From assembly GCF_915069625.1 (NCBI RefSeq), contig NZ_CAJZFD010000031.1, positions 1 through 15,433 of the forward strand: a stretch of 15,433 bases of DNA, written 5' to 3'. Of this stretch, positions 7,492-14,759 are shown piece after piece. Under the pieces are notes generated by a model. It was not told the DNA's origin, searched no databases, and saw nothing but the letters and a program-made list of their open reading frames with translations. Made by a program: the position numbers and the translations under genes. The stretch comes from an uncultured Veillonella sp. (GTDB taxonomy: Bacteria > Bacillota > Negativicutes > Veillonellales > Veillonellaceae). Positions within the stretch are counted from its first letter, which is position 1. Each line of letters opens with the position of its first letter.

Positions 7492-8454
7492 TTATTTTTG
7501 CCACCTATTTTTGTATTCTATAGCCCGCCTAGCAGATTTACGCAACAATGGAATTTGTTCATTCGTTAAATGAAAACAGAATTTAGGAATCATTTGTTCT
7601 ATAATCTCTTCATCAGAGGCTTTCAAAATAAATTCTGGCTGTAGTATAGGCTCCAATTCATCAAGTCCAGGATAGTCTTTTCCGATGCTCCAATCATGAT
7701 TCTTATTAAATGGGCACGAGTCTTGGCAATTATCACAACCTATAATCCACTCTTCCAACATATCCTCTGTCACACCTTCTGGCAAATTACCATTACCAAA
7801 GGTATTGATAAAAGAAACACATGTTATTGGATTCATCGTAAATGGTGCAGATAAAGATTTTGTCTTACAACCTTGCTGACATAAGTTACAAGAATCTGGG
7901 CACGGAGGAATATCCGTATCATGAATATATTCACAAGACTTATCTATTAAATAGGCTACCAATTCATAATTAGAACCTTTAGGACCATAAAAGAAATTAT
8001 TTTTTCTATAAATTCCAAGGCCCGCGGCTACAGAAGCAGGACGCAGAGGGACAACACCAGCTGGCTTTGCAGTTTCACCACCAATATATTGAATATTTTG
8101 ACTCTGTAACCATGTCTCAAAAGATTGTCTCCGTTTAAATTCAACACCATCAGGAATATTACTTAAAGATAATAGTAATCCTTTTGCATATCGATTCTGT
8201 AGCGAAGCAGGAAACTTATAATTTCCAAAATACTCGGTACAAACTACTATGGATTGTGCCCAAGGATAATTATTTTTTAATGCTAGAAAGTCTTTACTAT
8301 GAGCATATACATCTTCACTTTCAGGTACATCTTCTAAACGCTTCGTCAACCGGTCTTTATAAAAATCAAGTGCATCAAGAGGCACTATACCACAACTATC
8401 ATAGCCACATGCTAGTGCTTTATCATGAATCTCTTGTGCCAATAAAGTATTCAT
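7492..8454 (-). CDS. QueG-like 4Fe-4S double-cluster protein (epoxyqueuosine reductase family)
   Basis: 320-residue protein. Eight cysteines in the C-terminal half follow the QueG ferredoxin layout: C185-x3-C189-x2-C192-x3-C196, then C212 (ITCVSF, matching RCISYLT of QueG), then C240-x2-C243-x3-C247-Pro (GCDNCQDSCPFN). AAGLGIYRKNNFFYGP (143-158) matches the glycine-rich G-x-G-x3-K-N segment of QueG. QueG uses cobalamin and two 4Fe-4S clusters to reduce epoxyqueuosine in tRNA. Here the first cysteine spacing is one residue longer than usual and C196 is followed by Lys rather than Pro, so this may be a paralogue with another substrate. The start is placed at the ATG at 8454, because AGGAGG (8462-8467) lies 7 bases upstream; the longer frame to 8484 would put the ribosome site inside the gene. 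No queuosine genes adjoin it. Confidence 0.8.
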   Translation of the reverse strand: MNTLLAQEIHDKALACGYDSCGIVPLDALDFYKDRLTKRLEDVPESEDVYAHSKDFLALKNNYPWAQSIVVCTEYFGNYKFPASLQNRYAKGLLLSLSNIPDGVEFKRRQSFETWLQSQNIQYIGGETAKPAGVVPLRPASVAAGLGIYRKNNFFYGPKGSNYELVAYLIDKSCEYIHDTDIPPCPDSCNLCQQGCKTKSLSAPFTMNPITCVSFINTFGNGNLPEGVTEDMLEEWIIGCDNCQDSCPFNKNHDWSIGKDYPGLDELEPILQPEFILKASDEEIIEQMIPKFCFHLTNEQIPLLRKSARRAIEYKNRWQK

Positions 8455-8461
8455 ATCATCG

Positions 8462-8467
8462 CCTCCT
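8462..8467 (-). promoter_or_regulatory. Ribosome binding site deciding the QueG-like start
   Basis: AGGAGG on the minus strand lies 7 bases upstream of the ATG at 8454. It lies inside the longer reading frame, which therefore is not the translated form. Confidence 0.8.
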
Positions 8468-8510
8468 AAACATTGATTAACCATATAGTTATCATACTCT
8501 TTTACAGACT

Positions 8511-8570
8511 ATAAAAAAAGATTTCTTATGAGTTCATTCTCCAAAAAAGTAATGATACATAAGAAATCTT
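8511..8570 (-). terminator. Rho-independent terminator after murB
   Basis: A 13-base perfect stem (AAGATTTCTTATG/CATAAGAAATCTT, arms 8518-8530 and 8558-8570) has a 27-base loop and is followed on the minus strand by seven T. It ends the moaC-trmL-ylbF-murB cluster and separates it from the QueG-like gene. Confidence 0.88.
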
Positions 8571-8590
8571 GTATTAATATTTAGTTTGTA

Positions 8591-9523
8591 TTAATCTTCA
8601 CCAATCATACGTACTTCTGGCTCCAGATGTACACCATGTTGATCATATACGCGTTTTTGTACCTCTTTAATAAGATCAAGTACATCTTTAGCTTTAGCAT
8701 TGCCAGTGTTGATAACAAAACCAGCATGCTTATGAGATACTTGTGCGTCACCAACAGATAACCCTTTAAGACCTGTTTGTTCAATCAAAGTACCTGCAAA
8801 ATACCCTGGTGGGCGTTTAAAGGTTGAACCTGCGCTAGCATACTCTAAAGGTTGTTTAGATTCGCGTTTTTCTGTGAGCTCATCCATGCGAGCCTTAATA
8901 GCATCCTTATCACCAGATTGTAACGTCATAATAACCTCCCCAATAACCTCATGGTTATCGTGGAATACGCTATGACGATATCCAAAATCTAAGTGAGATG
9001 CATCGTACTCCTTAATATTGCCCTCGAAGTCTACAGCTAGTACTGAAGTGACCACATGGCTCATTTCCCCGTCATAAGCACCTGCATTCATAAATACAGC
9101 ACCACCAAGCGTACCTGGAATACCAATGGCAAATTCAAGGCCAGATAATCCGTTTTCCCAAGCAAATTCAGAAGCATCTTTTAACATATAACCAGAACCA
9201 ATGCATAATACATTATCATTGCAATCCATGATTTGTGTCATATGTCGAACCGATACGACAGCACCGCGAATACCACCATCTTTCACCAAAATATTGGAGC
9301 CGCAACCAATAATAGTTACAGGCACTTGTAATTCGTGAATATTGCGTAGCGTAAAGCTCAACTCATCCATCGTCGTAGGTTCAATAAATAAATCAGCAGG
9401 ACCACCAATTTTAAATGTCGTATGATGACAAAGCAGTTCCTGTTCTCGTACACGTGTACTAGGTAATTTCTCTAATAAGGCTTCTTTTAAGTCCTTAATG
9501 TTTTGGTTGTTGTTGTTCGCCAT
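8591..9523 (-). CDS. murB: UDP-N-acetylenolpyruvoylglucosamine reductase MurB
   Basis: 310-residue flavoenzyme that uses NADPH and FAD to reduce UDP-GlcNAc-enolpyruvate to UDP-MurNAc, the second committed step of peptidoglycan precursor synthesis in the cytoplasm. Visible motifs are TTFKIGGPADLF (35-46), the FAD-binding GCGSNILVKDGGIRG (73-87), GIPGTLGGAVFMNAGAY (134-150), R183 in YRHSVF, the catalytic Ser S233 in AGSTFKRP, and the LEPEVR Glu near the C-terminus (300-305). Length and layout fit the shorter type II MurB. The predicted start overlaps the end of the YlbF gene by 29 bases and has no clear Shine-Dalgarno, which suggests translational coupling. The first residues (MANNNNQN) come from a CAA/AAC repeat and look dispensable. 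Confidence 0.95.
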   Translation of the reverse strand: MANNNNQNIKDLKEALLEKLPSTRVREQELLCHHTTFKIGGPADLFIEPTTMDELSFTLRNIHELQVPVTIIGCGSNILVKDGGIRGAVVSVRHMTQIMDCNDNVLCIGSGYMLKDASEFAWENGLSGLEFAIGIPGTLGGAVFMNAGAYDGEMSHVVTSVLAVDFEGNIKEYDASHLDFGYRHSVFHDNHEVIGEVIMTLQSGDKDAIKARMDELTEKRESKQPLEYASAGSTFKRPPGYFAGTLIEQTGLKGLSVGDAQVSHKHAGFVINTGNAKAKDVLDLIKEVQKRVYDQHGVHLEPEVRMIGED

Positions 9524-9863
9524 GATCTAACACTTTCATCCCCTCAGTGATTGGTTCGCTAATGATTTTATAAATATCATTAGAGATTTGGCTCCAACGC
9601 ATTTGTGCTTGTAAATAAGCAGCCGCTGCAGCACTTTCTTGAATTTGAGGCATCATTTCCTCTTGTTTCTTTTGCAATTCATCAGCTTCTGGTGCACCAG
9701 ACAACTTTGCGTATTCCCATTGCATTTGTTGTGCCATAAATGTGCGTACCAACGCCGCTGCTACTGCGTCAGCTTTCAAAGCTTCTTGAGCTGCCATTAA
9801 CTCTTTGTACTCTTCGGATTCACGCATAGCGTGAGCTAAATCATGAGCTTTATCGTAGTTCAT
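9495..9863 (-). CDS. YlbF-family protein
   Basis: 122-residue all-helical protein with no cysteine. It shows the Com_YlbF pattern: the N-terminal helix YDKAHDLAHAMRESEEYKEL, a helix rich in Ala and Gln, then PEADELQKKQEEM and a C-terminal helix. In Bacillus, YlbF with YmcA and YaaT forms a complex that adjusts RNase Y activity, competence and biofilm formation; whether this copy acts likewise is inference. The start is placed at the ATG at 9863, because GAGGAGG (9869-9875) lies 5 bases upstream; the longer frame would start at a GTG at 9884 with no ribosome site. Its 3' end overlaps murB. The tail after SEPITEGMKVL is polar (HGEQQQPKH) and probably disordered. Confidence 0.85.
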   Translation of the reverse strand: MNYDKAHDLAHAMRESEEYKELMAAQEALKADAVAAALVRTFMAQQMQWEYAKLSGAPEADELQKKQEEMMPQIQESAAAAAYLQAQMRWSQISNDIYKIISEPITEGMKVLDHGEQQQPKH

Positions 9864-9967
9864 AATATCCTCCTCTAACAACACCTGTCGAAATACTACC
9901 TGTCATGTAGATTGGGTAGGATTTCTAACATATATTTATTGTATATCTCTCAATGGTGAAAGTATAT

Positions 9968-10453
9968 TTATTTAGGTTGAATCCAATTGCCTTCAGCCTT
10001 AAGATCTGGATAATCAAGTTGGCGCATCGCTTCATAAGCTATGATAGCTACTGCATTAGATAGGTTTAAAGAACGCGCTTCATCTACCATTGGTATACGA
10101 ATGCATGTTTCTTCAACACCTTCTAATAAGCTTTCAGGCAAGCCTCTTGATTCAGGACCAAAGACGAGCATATCGCCGATTTCATACTTTACCTCGGAGT
10201 GGGTATGCTTTGCCTTTGTAGTAGCGTAGAAATATCTGCGATTAGGATATTTCGCATACAACTCTTGAATATTTTCATGTACCTGTACATCTACCAAATG
10301 CCAATAATCGAGACCAGCTCGTTTTACGTGCTTATCGTCGATAGAAAAGCCCAGTGGTTTGATAAGATGTAGGGTCATGTGGTTAGCGGCGCACAAACGC
10401 GCTATATTTCCTGTATTGCCAGGGATTTCTGGCTCATAAAGTACTATTTCCAT
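9968..10453 (-). CDS. trmL: tRNA (cytidine(34)-2'-O)-methyltransferase TrmL
   Basis: 161-residue SPOUT methyltransferase with a trefoil knot that uses S-adenosylmethionine to methylate the wobble ribose of certain leucine tRNAs. All three SPOUT motifs are seen: NTGNIAR (13-19), VFGPESRGLP (97-106) and IPM...ARSLNLSNAVAI (120-137), with the catalytic-type Arg in motif 1. Length matches the minimal TrmL/YibK form with no extra RNA-binding domain. The ATG at 10453 follows AGGGGAA. It is 28 bases downstream of moaC and about 100 bases upstream of the YlbF gene, in the same direction, so it is probably part of one transcript. Confidence 0.94.
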   Translation of the reverse strand: MEIVLYEPEIPGNTGNIARLCAANHMTLHLIKPLGFSIDDKHVKRAGLDYWHLVDVQVHENIQELYAKYPNRRYFYATTKAKHTHSEVKYEIGDMLVFGPESRGLPESLLEGVEETCIRIPMVDEARSLNLSNAVAIIAYEAMRQLDYPDLKAEGNWIQPK

Positions 10454-10481
10454 TTTCGTTCCCCTATTCTTTATATCTATA

Positions 10482-10994
10482 TTATTCTACAAAGGAACGC
10501 ACAAAATGTCCACTTTTACCGCCTTCTTTTTCTACGAGATAAGTAGGGCCCATGATCATGCCTTTATCGATGGCCTTACACATATCGTATACAGTGAGTA
10601 ACCCTACTTGAACTGCCGTAAGAGCTTCCATTTCAACGCCAGTTTTTCCTGTCGTTTTAACGGTGGCCCGTACCTTAACAGCCTTGTTATGATTTTCGTC
10701 AGTACAAGCAGGGCTTTCACCATCTACTAAGGTGCAATGTACCTCAACCTTAGTCAATGCCAAGGGATGACAAAGCGGTATGAGATTACTCGTTTGTTTA
10801 GCCCCCATGATAGCGGCTAGTTGCGCTACACTAAGGACATCGCCCTTTTTCATAGTGCCTGCCGCAATGCGCTCATAAATGGCATCATTGATGGCTATAA
10901 AACCTTCTGCAACAGCGGTGCGAGAGGTAATATCCTTATCGGATACGTCTACCATCCAAGCGTTGCCATCTTGGTCAAAATGTGTTAAATCCAT
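10482..10994 (-). CDS. moaC: Cyclic pyranopterin monophosphate synthase MoaC
   Basis: 170-residue enzyme of molybdenum cofactor synthesis that rearranges the MoaA product 3',8-cyclo-7,8-dihydroGTP into cyclic pyranopterin monophosphate. Signature segments are [10 protein letters not shown] (71-80), [26 protein letters not shown] (116-141, including the catalytic-type Asp of YDMCKA) and a Lys-rich loop [19 protein letters not shown]. Length is within the family range. The ATG at 10994 follows AAGGA by about 6 bases. No other moa or moe gene is in the window, so it stands apart from the pathway. It is the first gene of a probable moaC-trmL-ylbF-murB unit and is divergent from the UPF0173 gene. 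Confidence 0.95.
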   Translation of the reverse strand: MDLTHFDQDGNAWMVDVSDKDITSRTAVAEGFIAINDAIYERIAAGTMKKGDVLSVAQLAAIMGAKQTSNLIPLCHPLALTKVEVHCTLVDGESPACTDENHNKAVKVRATVKTTGKTGVEMEALTAVQVGLLTVYDMCKAIDKGMIMGPTYLVEKEGGKSGHFVRSFVE

Positions 10995-11034
10995 AATATA
11001 TCCTTACTAATTCTGCATAAATTATCATCAATAG

Positions 11035-11065
11035 TTTTATTTTCATTTATTATATTATACAATAG
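11035..11065. promoter_or_regulatory. AT-rich divergent promoter region of moaC and the UPF0173 gene
   Basis: The 108 bases between the two start codons are very AT-rich. The minus strand has two overlapping TATAAT elements (11049-11054 and 11054-11059) facing moaC, and the plus strand has TACAAT (11058-11063) facing the hydrolase. No good -35 hexamer is at the right distance for any of them. The assignment rests on position and the -10 matches. Confidence 0.35.
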
Positions 11066-11102
11066 AATTAAGATTTATATGTATAAGGAAGGAAGTGTTC
11101 CT

Positions 11103-11780
11103 ATGAAAACAAAACTAACTTATTTCGGTCACGCTTGCTTTATGCTCACACGCGGTGATGTATCCATGATTTTCGACCCATTCTTAACAGGTAACACATG
11201 GGACAAAGCCAAAAAAGAAGATATTAAATGCCAATATATCTTTGTCAGCCACGGTCATGATGACCATTATGGCGATACAGAATTCATCGCTAAAGCAAAT
11301 GATGCACTCGTTATCTCTACAGCTGAGATAGCCGGTAAAGCAGCCGCTGCTGGTTGTCGCGCTCATGCTATGCATTTAGGCGGCAAATTTGACTTTGAAT
11401 TCGGTTCTGTTCGCATAGTTCCAGCCTTCCATGGTGCTGGTATTCCTGGCGGCCATGCAGCCGGTTGTATCGTAGACTTCTACGGAGATATTGTATACTT
11501 CGCAGGTGATACAGCACTCTTTAGCGATATGAAATTATTAAATCGCTTTGGCGATATCGACTATGCTTTGCTCCCTATCGGTGATAACTTCACAATGGGC
11601 GTTGAAGATGCTGCTCTAGCTGCTTCTTATGTAAAAGCTCGTATCTCCATTCCAATTCACTACAAAACATGGCCTGTTATCGACCGTGAACCAGGCGTAT
11701 TTACAAGCTTAGTAGAAGGTAAATACAACCAAACAGCACTTATCATCGATCCAGGTTCTTCTATCGAACTTAATAGCTAA
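11103..11780 (+). CDS. UPF0173 family metal-dependent hydrolase (metallo-beta-lactamase fold)
   Basis: 225-residue protein and the only plus-strand gene here. It has the metallo-beta-lactamase metal site: H50-x-H52-x-D54-H55 in SHGHDDHYGD, H110 in PAFHGAG, D136 in FAGDTALF and H186 in PIHYKTW. The opening KLTYFGHACF is typical of UPF0173. A two-zinc hydrolase is expected; the substrate of the family is not established. The start is set at the ATG at 11103 rather than 11079, because AGGAAGGAAG (11086-11095) lies 7 bases upstream and family members begin near MKLTYFGH. A strong terminator follows 24 bases after the stop codon. It is monocistronic and divergent from moaC. Confidence 0.93.
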   Translation: MKTKLTYFGHACFMLTRGDVSMIFDPFLTGNTWDKAKKEDIKCQYIFVSHGHDDHYGDTEFIAKANDALVISTAEIAGKAAAAGCRAHAMHLGGKFDFEFGSVRIVPAFHGAGIPGGHAAGCIVDFYGDIVYFAGDTALFSDMKLLNRFGDIDYALLPIGDNFTMGVEDAALAASYVKARISIPIHYKTWPVIDREPGVFTSLVEGKYNQTALIIDPGSSIELNS

Positions 11781-11804
11781 TGTAATAGAATTTTGATTAC
11801 ATAG

Positions 11805-11841
11805 AAATGACGCAATTCCAATGAATTGCGTCATTTTTTAT
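11805..11841 (+). terminator. Rho-independent terminator after the UPF0173 gene, probably shared
   Basis: A 14-base perfect stem (AAATGACGCAATTC/GAATTGCGTCATTT, arms 11805-11818 and 11823-11836) with a 4-base loop is followed by TTTTAT on the plus strand. It sits between convergent genes, and on the minus strand the VWA gene (stop at 11907) reads into it, so it may end both transcripts. Confidence 0.9.
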
Positions 11842-11906
11842 ATTCTTTTACAGACAAGCCCTATTACAAATCCAAGATATATCCATATTCATATCGAAAA
11901 TAAGGT

Positions 11907-13553
11907 CTATATCTCTTGGTTTGCCATGGAGAAGCCCCCACGATTGGACATGCGTACAAATTCGTCTATATCCTGTGTTTCATCCACACCTACATAGCCT
12001 AGCTCGCGAACCATACCGTATGGATTATGCAAAGATAATTGAGGGTTTTCACCGGTAAGGACCCACAAAACCTTATAGCCCCTAGGAGTTTCACGCAGAC
12101 GCTCCTCTCCTTTGCCATCCGTGAAGTATACTAGCAAATCTACACGATTCTGATTAGCTAATGCAAACACTGGAGAAAATGCTGTAGCACCGCGTACATC
12201 AAGGCGAGGCTTTACATCTTTTACAGATTCCATCGTATACGTACGGCGCACCTCATTATCACATTCTACAACAGTAATACGATGATTATAGGCATGTACA
12301 ATTTGCAGTACTTGTTCTAATGCATTCGTAAACTCTGCATCTGTAATACTACCACTCATATCAAGAGCCACCCATACATTTGCCTTATGTTGACGCAAGG
12401 TACCAGATAATTCCAATCGTTCAGGCTGACGACGATTGCGACGCATCGTCGTTTTTTTGTACCCACTAGCGACCTTGCCCATCAGCTTTTTAAGATAAAA
12501 ATACCATGGCAGAGCACGACGTGTCTTTTGGAATGTATCGATAAGACTTTTAACATACCCTTCCATATCACCTTTTGAGGCCTCATTGATATAGCGCTCT
12601 GTAATTTGGTCCATCGTGTCGGTATCAATGGAATCAGATTCATCCCAAATATCATGACTCGTTTGAGGATCAAACTCCATAGCTACTGCCGTATCAGAGT
12701 TATCTACAGGCAAAAAAAGTTCAGGTTTTTCCTTCATCGCCTTATCGATGGCTTTCGCATAGTACTCAATGGTGCGGAATCGTTTGAGCATCAATCCAAA
12801 ACGTTCATTCACATTGGCTACAGTAACCGCATCACGATCCACATGTTCTAAATAGTCGTTTACTACCATGTCCATAGCCATATGTACCGCAGTTTTATTG
12901 AAGCTTTGGCTCAATGCTTTTACCCGCATCAAATGGGCGGAAATGATATGAAGAATTTCACGTTTAATACCATCCTTCATTACATCTGGCGGTTGTCGTA
13001 GTAAGATGAACGGATTGACGTATAATACATAGCCACCTTGTTTTAGGTTAATGCCAAAGGCACTGGTCATGTCAAAACGAATGCGATGGGCCATTTGCAA
13101 ATAGAAATAGCCAAAGAATTGGTCTTCTTCAAGTAACAAGCTATTCACATCATGTAGAATATTCCACAACCGTTGCTCATAAGCAGGTGTCATTACAGCT
13201 TGTTGCATAACAGCAAGGTCTGAGCCTTCTACCTGCAGCTCATCTAGGGCACGTCCTATGGTCCCTATATGACTATCTGACATATTGTGATTCATCATAT
13301 CTGCTGCTATGCGTTGTGGTTCCATGCTATGATGTTGCGCTTCATAACTATCTACATAAGCTTCGTAAGCGGCATAGATTTGCGTATATAAGGCTTCTGC
13401 CTCACGATGAATGCGCTCTCGCTTTGCATGCCACCGATCAAGAGCCACGATGGCCTTTTCATCATAGGACCCTGTTTTTTCCCACCCGTCTATATGAGTG
13501 AGTAAGTCAGAGGCGTCGCGAATATCGTCTTTATCTAAATTTCGTTGCATCAT
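11907..13553 (-). CDS. VWA-domain protein with degenerate metallopeptidase-like N-terminal domain (DUF2201-like)
   Basis: 548-residue cytoplasmic protein with no signal peptide or membrane segment. The N-terminal half is helical and carries R198-E-I-L-H202-x4-H207, which lines up with the HExxH...H zincin motif of DUF2201-type putative metallopeptidases but with Arg in place of the first His. It is followed by HMAMDMVVNDYL, similar to the helix seen in that family. The C-terminal VWA domain has a complete MIDAS: D398-M-S-G-S402, T457 in RGATAFSP and D479 in YFTDGKGE, so it should bind Mg or Mn. VWA proteins paired with MoxR ATPases act as adaptors that bring client proteins for remodelling or metal insertion; this role is inferred from the neighbour. 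A near-perfect AAGGAGGTG precedes two adjacent ATGs; the second (13550) has better spacing and may be the real start. Confidence 0.85.
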   Translation of the reverse strand: MMQRNLDKDDIRDASDLLTHIDGWEKTGSYDEKAIVALDRWHAKRERIHREAEALYTQIYAAYEAYVDSYEAQHHSMEPQRIAADMMNHNMSDSHIGTIGRALDELQVEGSDLAVMQQAVMTPAYEQRLWNILHDVNSLLLEEDQFFGYFYLQMAHRIRFDMTSAFGINLKQGGYVLYVNPFILLRQPPDVMKDGIKREILHIISAHLMRVKALSQSFNKTAVHMAMDMVVNDYLEHVDRDAVTVANVNERFGLMLKRFRTIEYYAKAIDKAMKEKPELFLPVDNSDTAVAMEFDPQTSHDIWDESDSIDTDTMDQITERYINEASKGDMEGYVKSLIDTFQKTRRALPWYFYLKKLMGKVASGYKKTTMRRNRRQPERLELSGTLRQHKANVWVALDMSGSITDAEFTNALEQVLQIVHAYNHRITVVECDNEVRRTYTMESVKDVKPRLDVRGATAFSPVFALANQNRVDLLVYFTDGKGEERLRETPRGYKVLWVLTGENPQLSLHNPYGMVRELGYVGVDETQDIDEFVRMSNRGGFSMANQEI

Positions 13554-13588
13554 TCCACCTCCTTTTTCTTTTTAAAACTATATGTTAA

Positions 13589-13635
13589 TTACCTTATGTT
13601 ATACATACATTATTAGGTAAAACTGTTATTACCTA
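13589..13635. repeat. Three TTACCT/AGGTAA elements between the moxR and VWA genes
   Basis: TTACCT at 13589-13594 is followed by TAGGTAA (13614-13620) and TTACCTA (13629-13635). The last two form a 7-base inverted repeat with an 8-base spacer, and the first two a 6-base inverted repeat. They fill the 93-base gap between co-oriented genes. They could be a weak attenuator or hairpin lowering VWA expression relative to the ATPase, or an operator for an internal promoter. Confidence 0.35.
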
Positions 13636-13646
13636 GCTAAATAGAC

Positions 13647-14747
13647 TTACTTTTGTGCTTCAAAGAAAGTATCTACGAATAAATCATCTTCAATGGCATA
13701 GGCGTAAACACGTTCGTAAGTGTTACGCAAGTCTTTCATAACTGCTACGCGTAAATCACCTGGATATAATGTAAGGAATTCAATGAAGTGATGAACTTCT
13801 TCGGCATTACTATTTCGATTTAAACGATGCAACATGTTTTTAGCTGCTACATATAAACGAGTTGGGCTTTCACCTTTAACCTGTTCAGCCATAGACATAA
13901 TAGCACCTGGTTTTTGAACGGCCGCCAATACATCATCAAAGGTAATAAGTGGTTCTTGATCGGACTCAACAAAGTTTACGAAAGCCTCCGCAATGAGTTT
14001 ACCAACGTTACCGCGGATAACATTCATGAATACTTCGCGACTATATGCTGAGCCTTCTTGATTTTTATAAATTGTATATAACCCAGATACGCGTTCAAAG
14101 GAACGTGGTGTAGCATCAATGTCATCTTCATGGCGTTGATTTAAGTATTCTGGATAGGAAGAAATAAATTCAATAACCTTTTCCTCAATGCCCGTGCCGA
14201 TAGCCCAATCAATCCATTGCATGTAATCAGCATTCATATAAAGCCATACAAAACGGTTTTGTTGTGCTGGGTCCATATCGATGGTTTGATAATCAAAAGA
14301 ATCTTCAGGGTTCATAGCGGCGATAATGCGCACTTGGTCGCTTAAAGAGAAGCCATTAATTTCACGATTCAAAATGAGGTTCATTAACTCTTGTTGCACA
14401 GCATGTTCTGCACGGTTAATTTCATCGATAAACAGCAATACTTGGCGCCCTTTATCTACTGCTTGAGCCACATGTTCCAACGTATGATGCACAGCATACA
14501 CTGTAGTCTTTACGGAATGCGTATTACCGCGACCATCTGTATGTGTAACAGATTCTACAGTTGGCAAACCACCAATTTCACCTTCTTTTAAGAGGTTACC
14601 GTCAATTGTTACCAGTTCCCAATCATGCTCAGCGGCTACACGCGCCGCAAGAGATGTTTTACCAATCCCCGTTTCACCAACGAGCAAAGGTACTTGATTA
14701 GCAGCAAGCACTAACTCTACGCTTGCCATTGTATCTATAAAGTTCAT
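13647..14747 (-). CDS. MoxR-family AAA+ ATPase (AAA_5)
   Basis: 366-residue ATPase. Walker A is GETGIGKTS (24-32), Walker B LLFIDEIN (104-111, with D108 and E109), sensor 1 is N146 in AAMNPED, and R165 in QQNRF is the likely arginine finger. The C-terminal part (DATPRSFERVSGLY onward) is the AAA lid followed by a helical extension. MoxR ATPases form hexameric rings that, together with VWA partners, remodel or activate other proteins, often by aiding metal or cofactor insertion. The adjacent VWA gene is the obvious partner. The ATG at 14747 follows GGAG by 5 bases, and the stop codon of the upstream repeat protein is only 12 bases away, so the two are translated from one message. No sign of decay. 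Confidence 0.92.
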   Translation of the reverse strand: MNFIDTMASVELVLAANQVPLLVGETGIGKTSLAARVAAEHDWELVTIDGNLLKEGEIGGLPTVESVTHTDGRGNTHSVKTTVYAVHHTLEHVAQAVDKGRQVLLFIDEINRAEHAVQQELMNLILNREINGFSLSDQVRIIAAMNPEDSFDYQTIDMDPAQQNRFVWLYMNADYMQWIDWAIGTGIEEKVIEFISSYPEYLNQRHEDDIDATPRSFERVSGLYTIYKNQEGSAYSREVFMNVIRGNVGKLIAEAFVNFVESDQEPLITFDDVLAAVQKPGAIMSMAEQVKGESPTRLYVAAKNMLHRLNRNSNAEEVHHFIEFLTLYPGDLRVAVMKDLRNTYERVYAYAIEDDLFVDTFFEAQK

Positions 14748-14759
14748 TATATCTCCGTT

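Noticed and set aside
8184..8480. Plus-strand open frame of 98 codons opposite the QueG-like gene
   Set aside because: Fully antisense to a gene with clear cysteine motifs, and it lacks a translation start signal.
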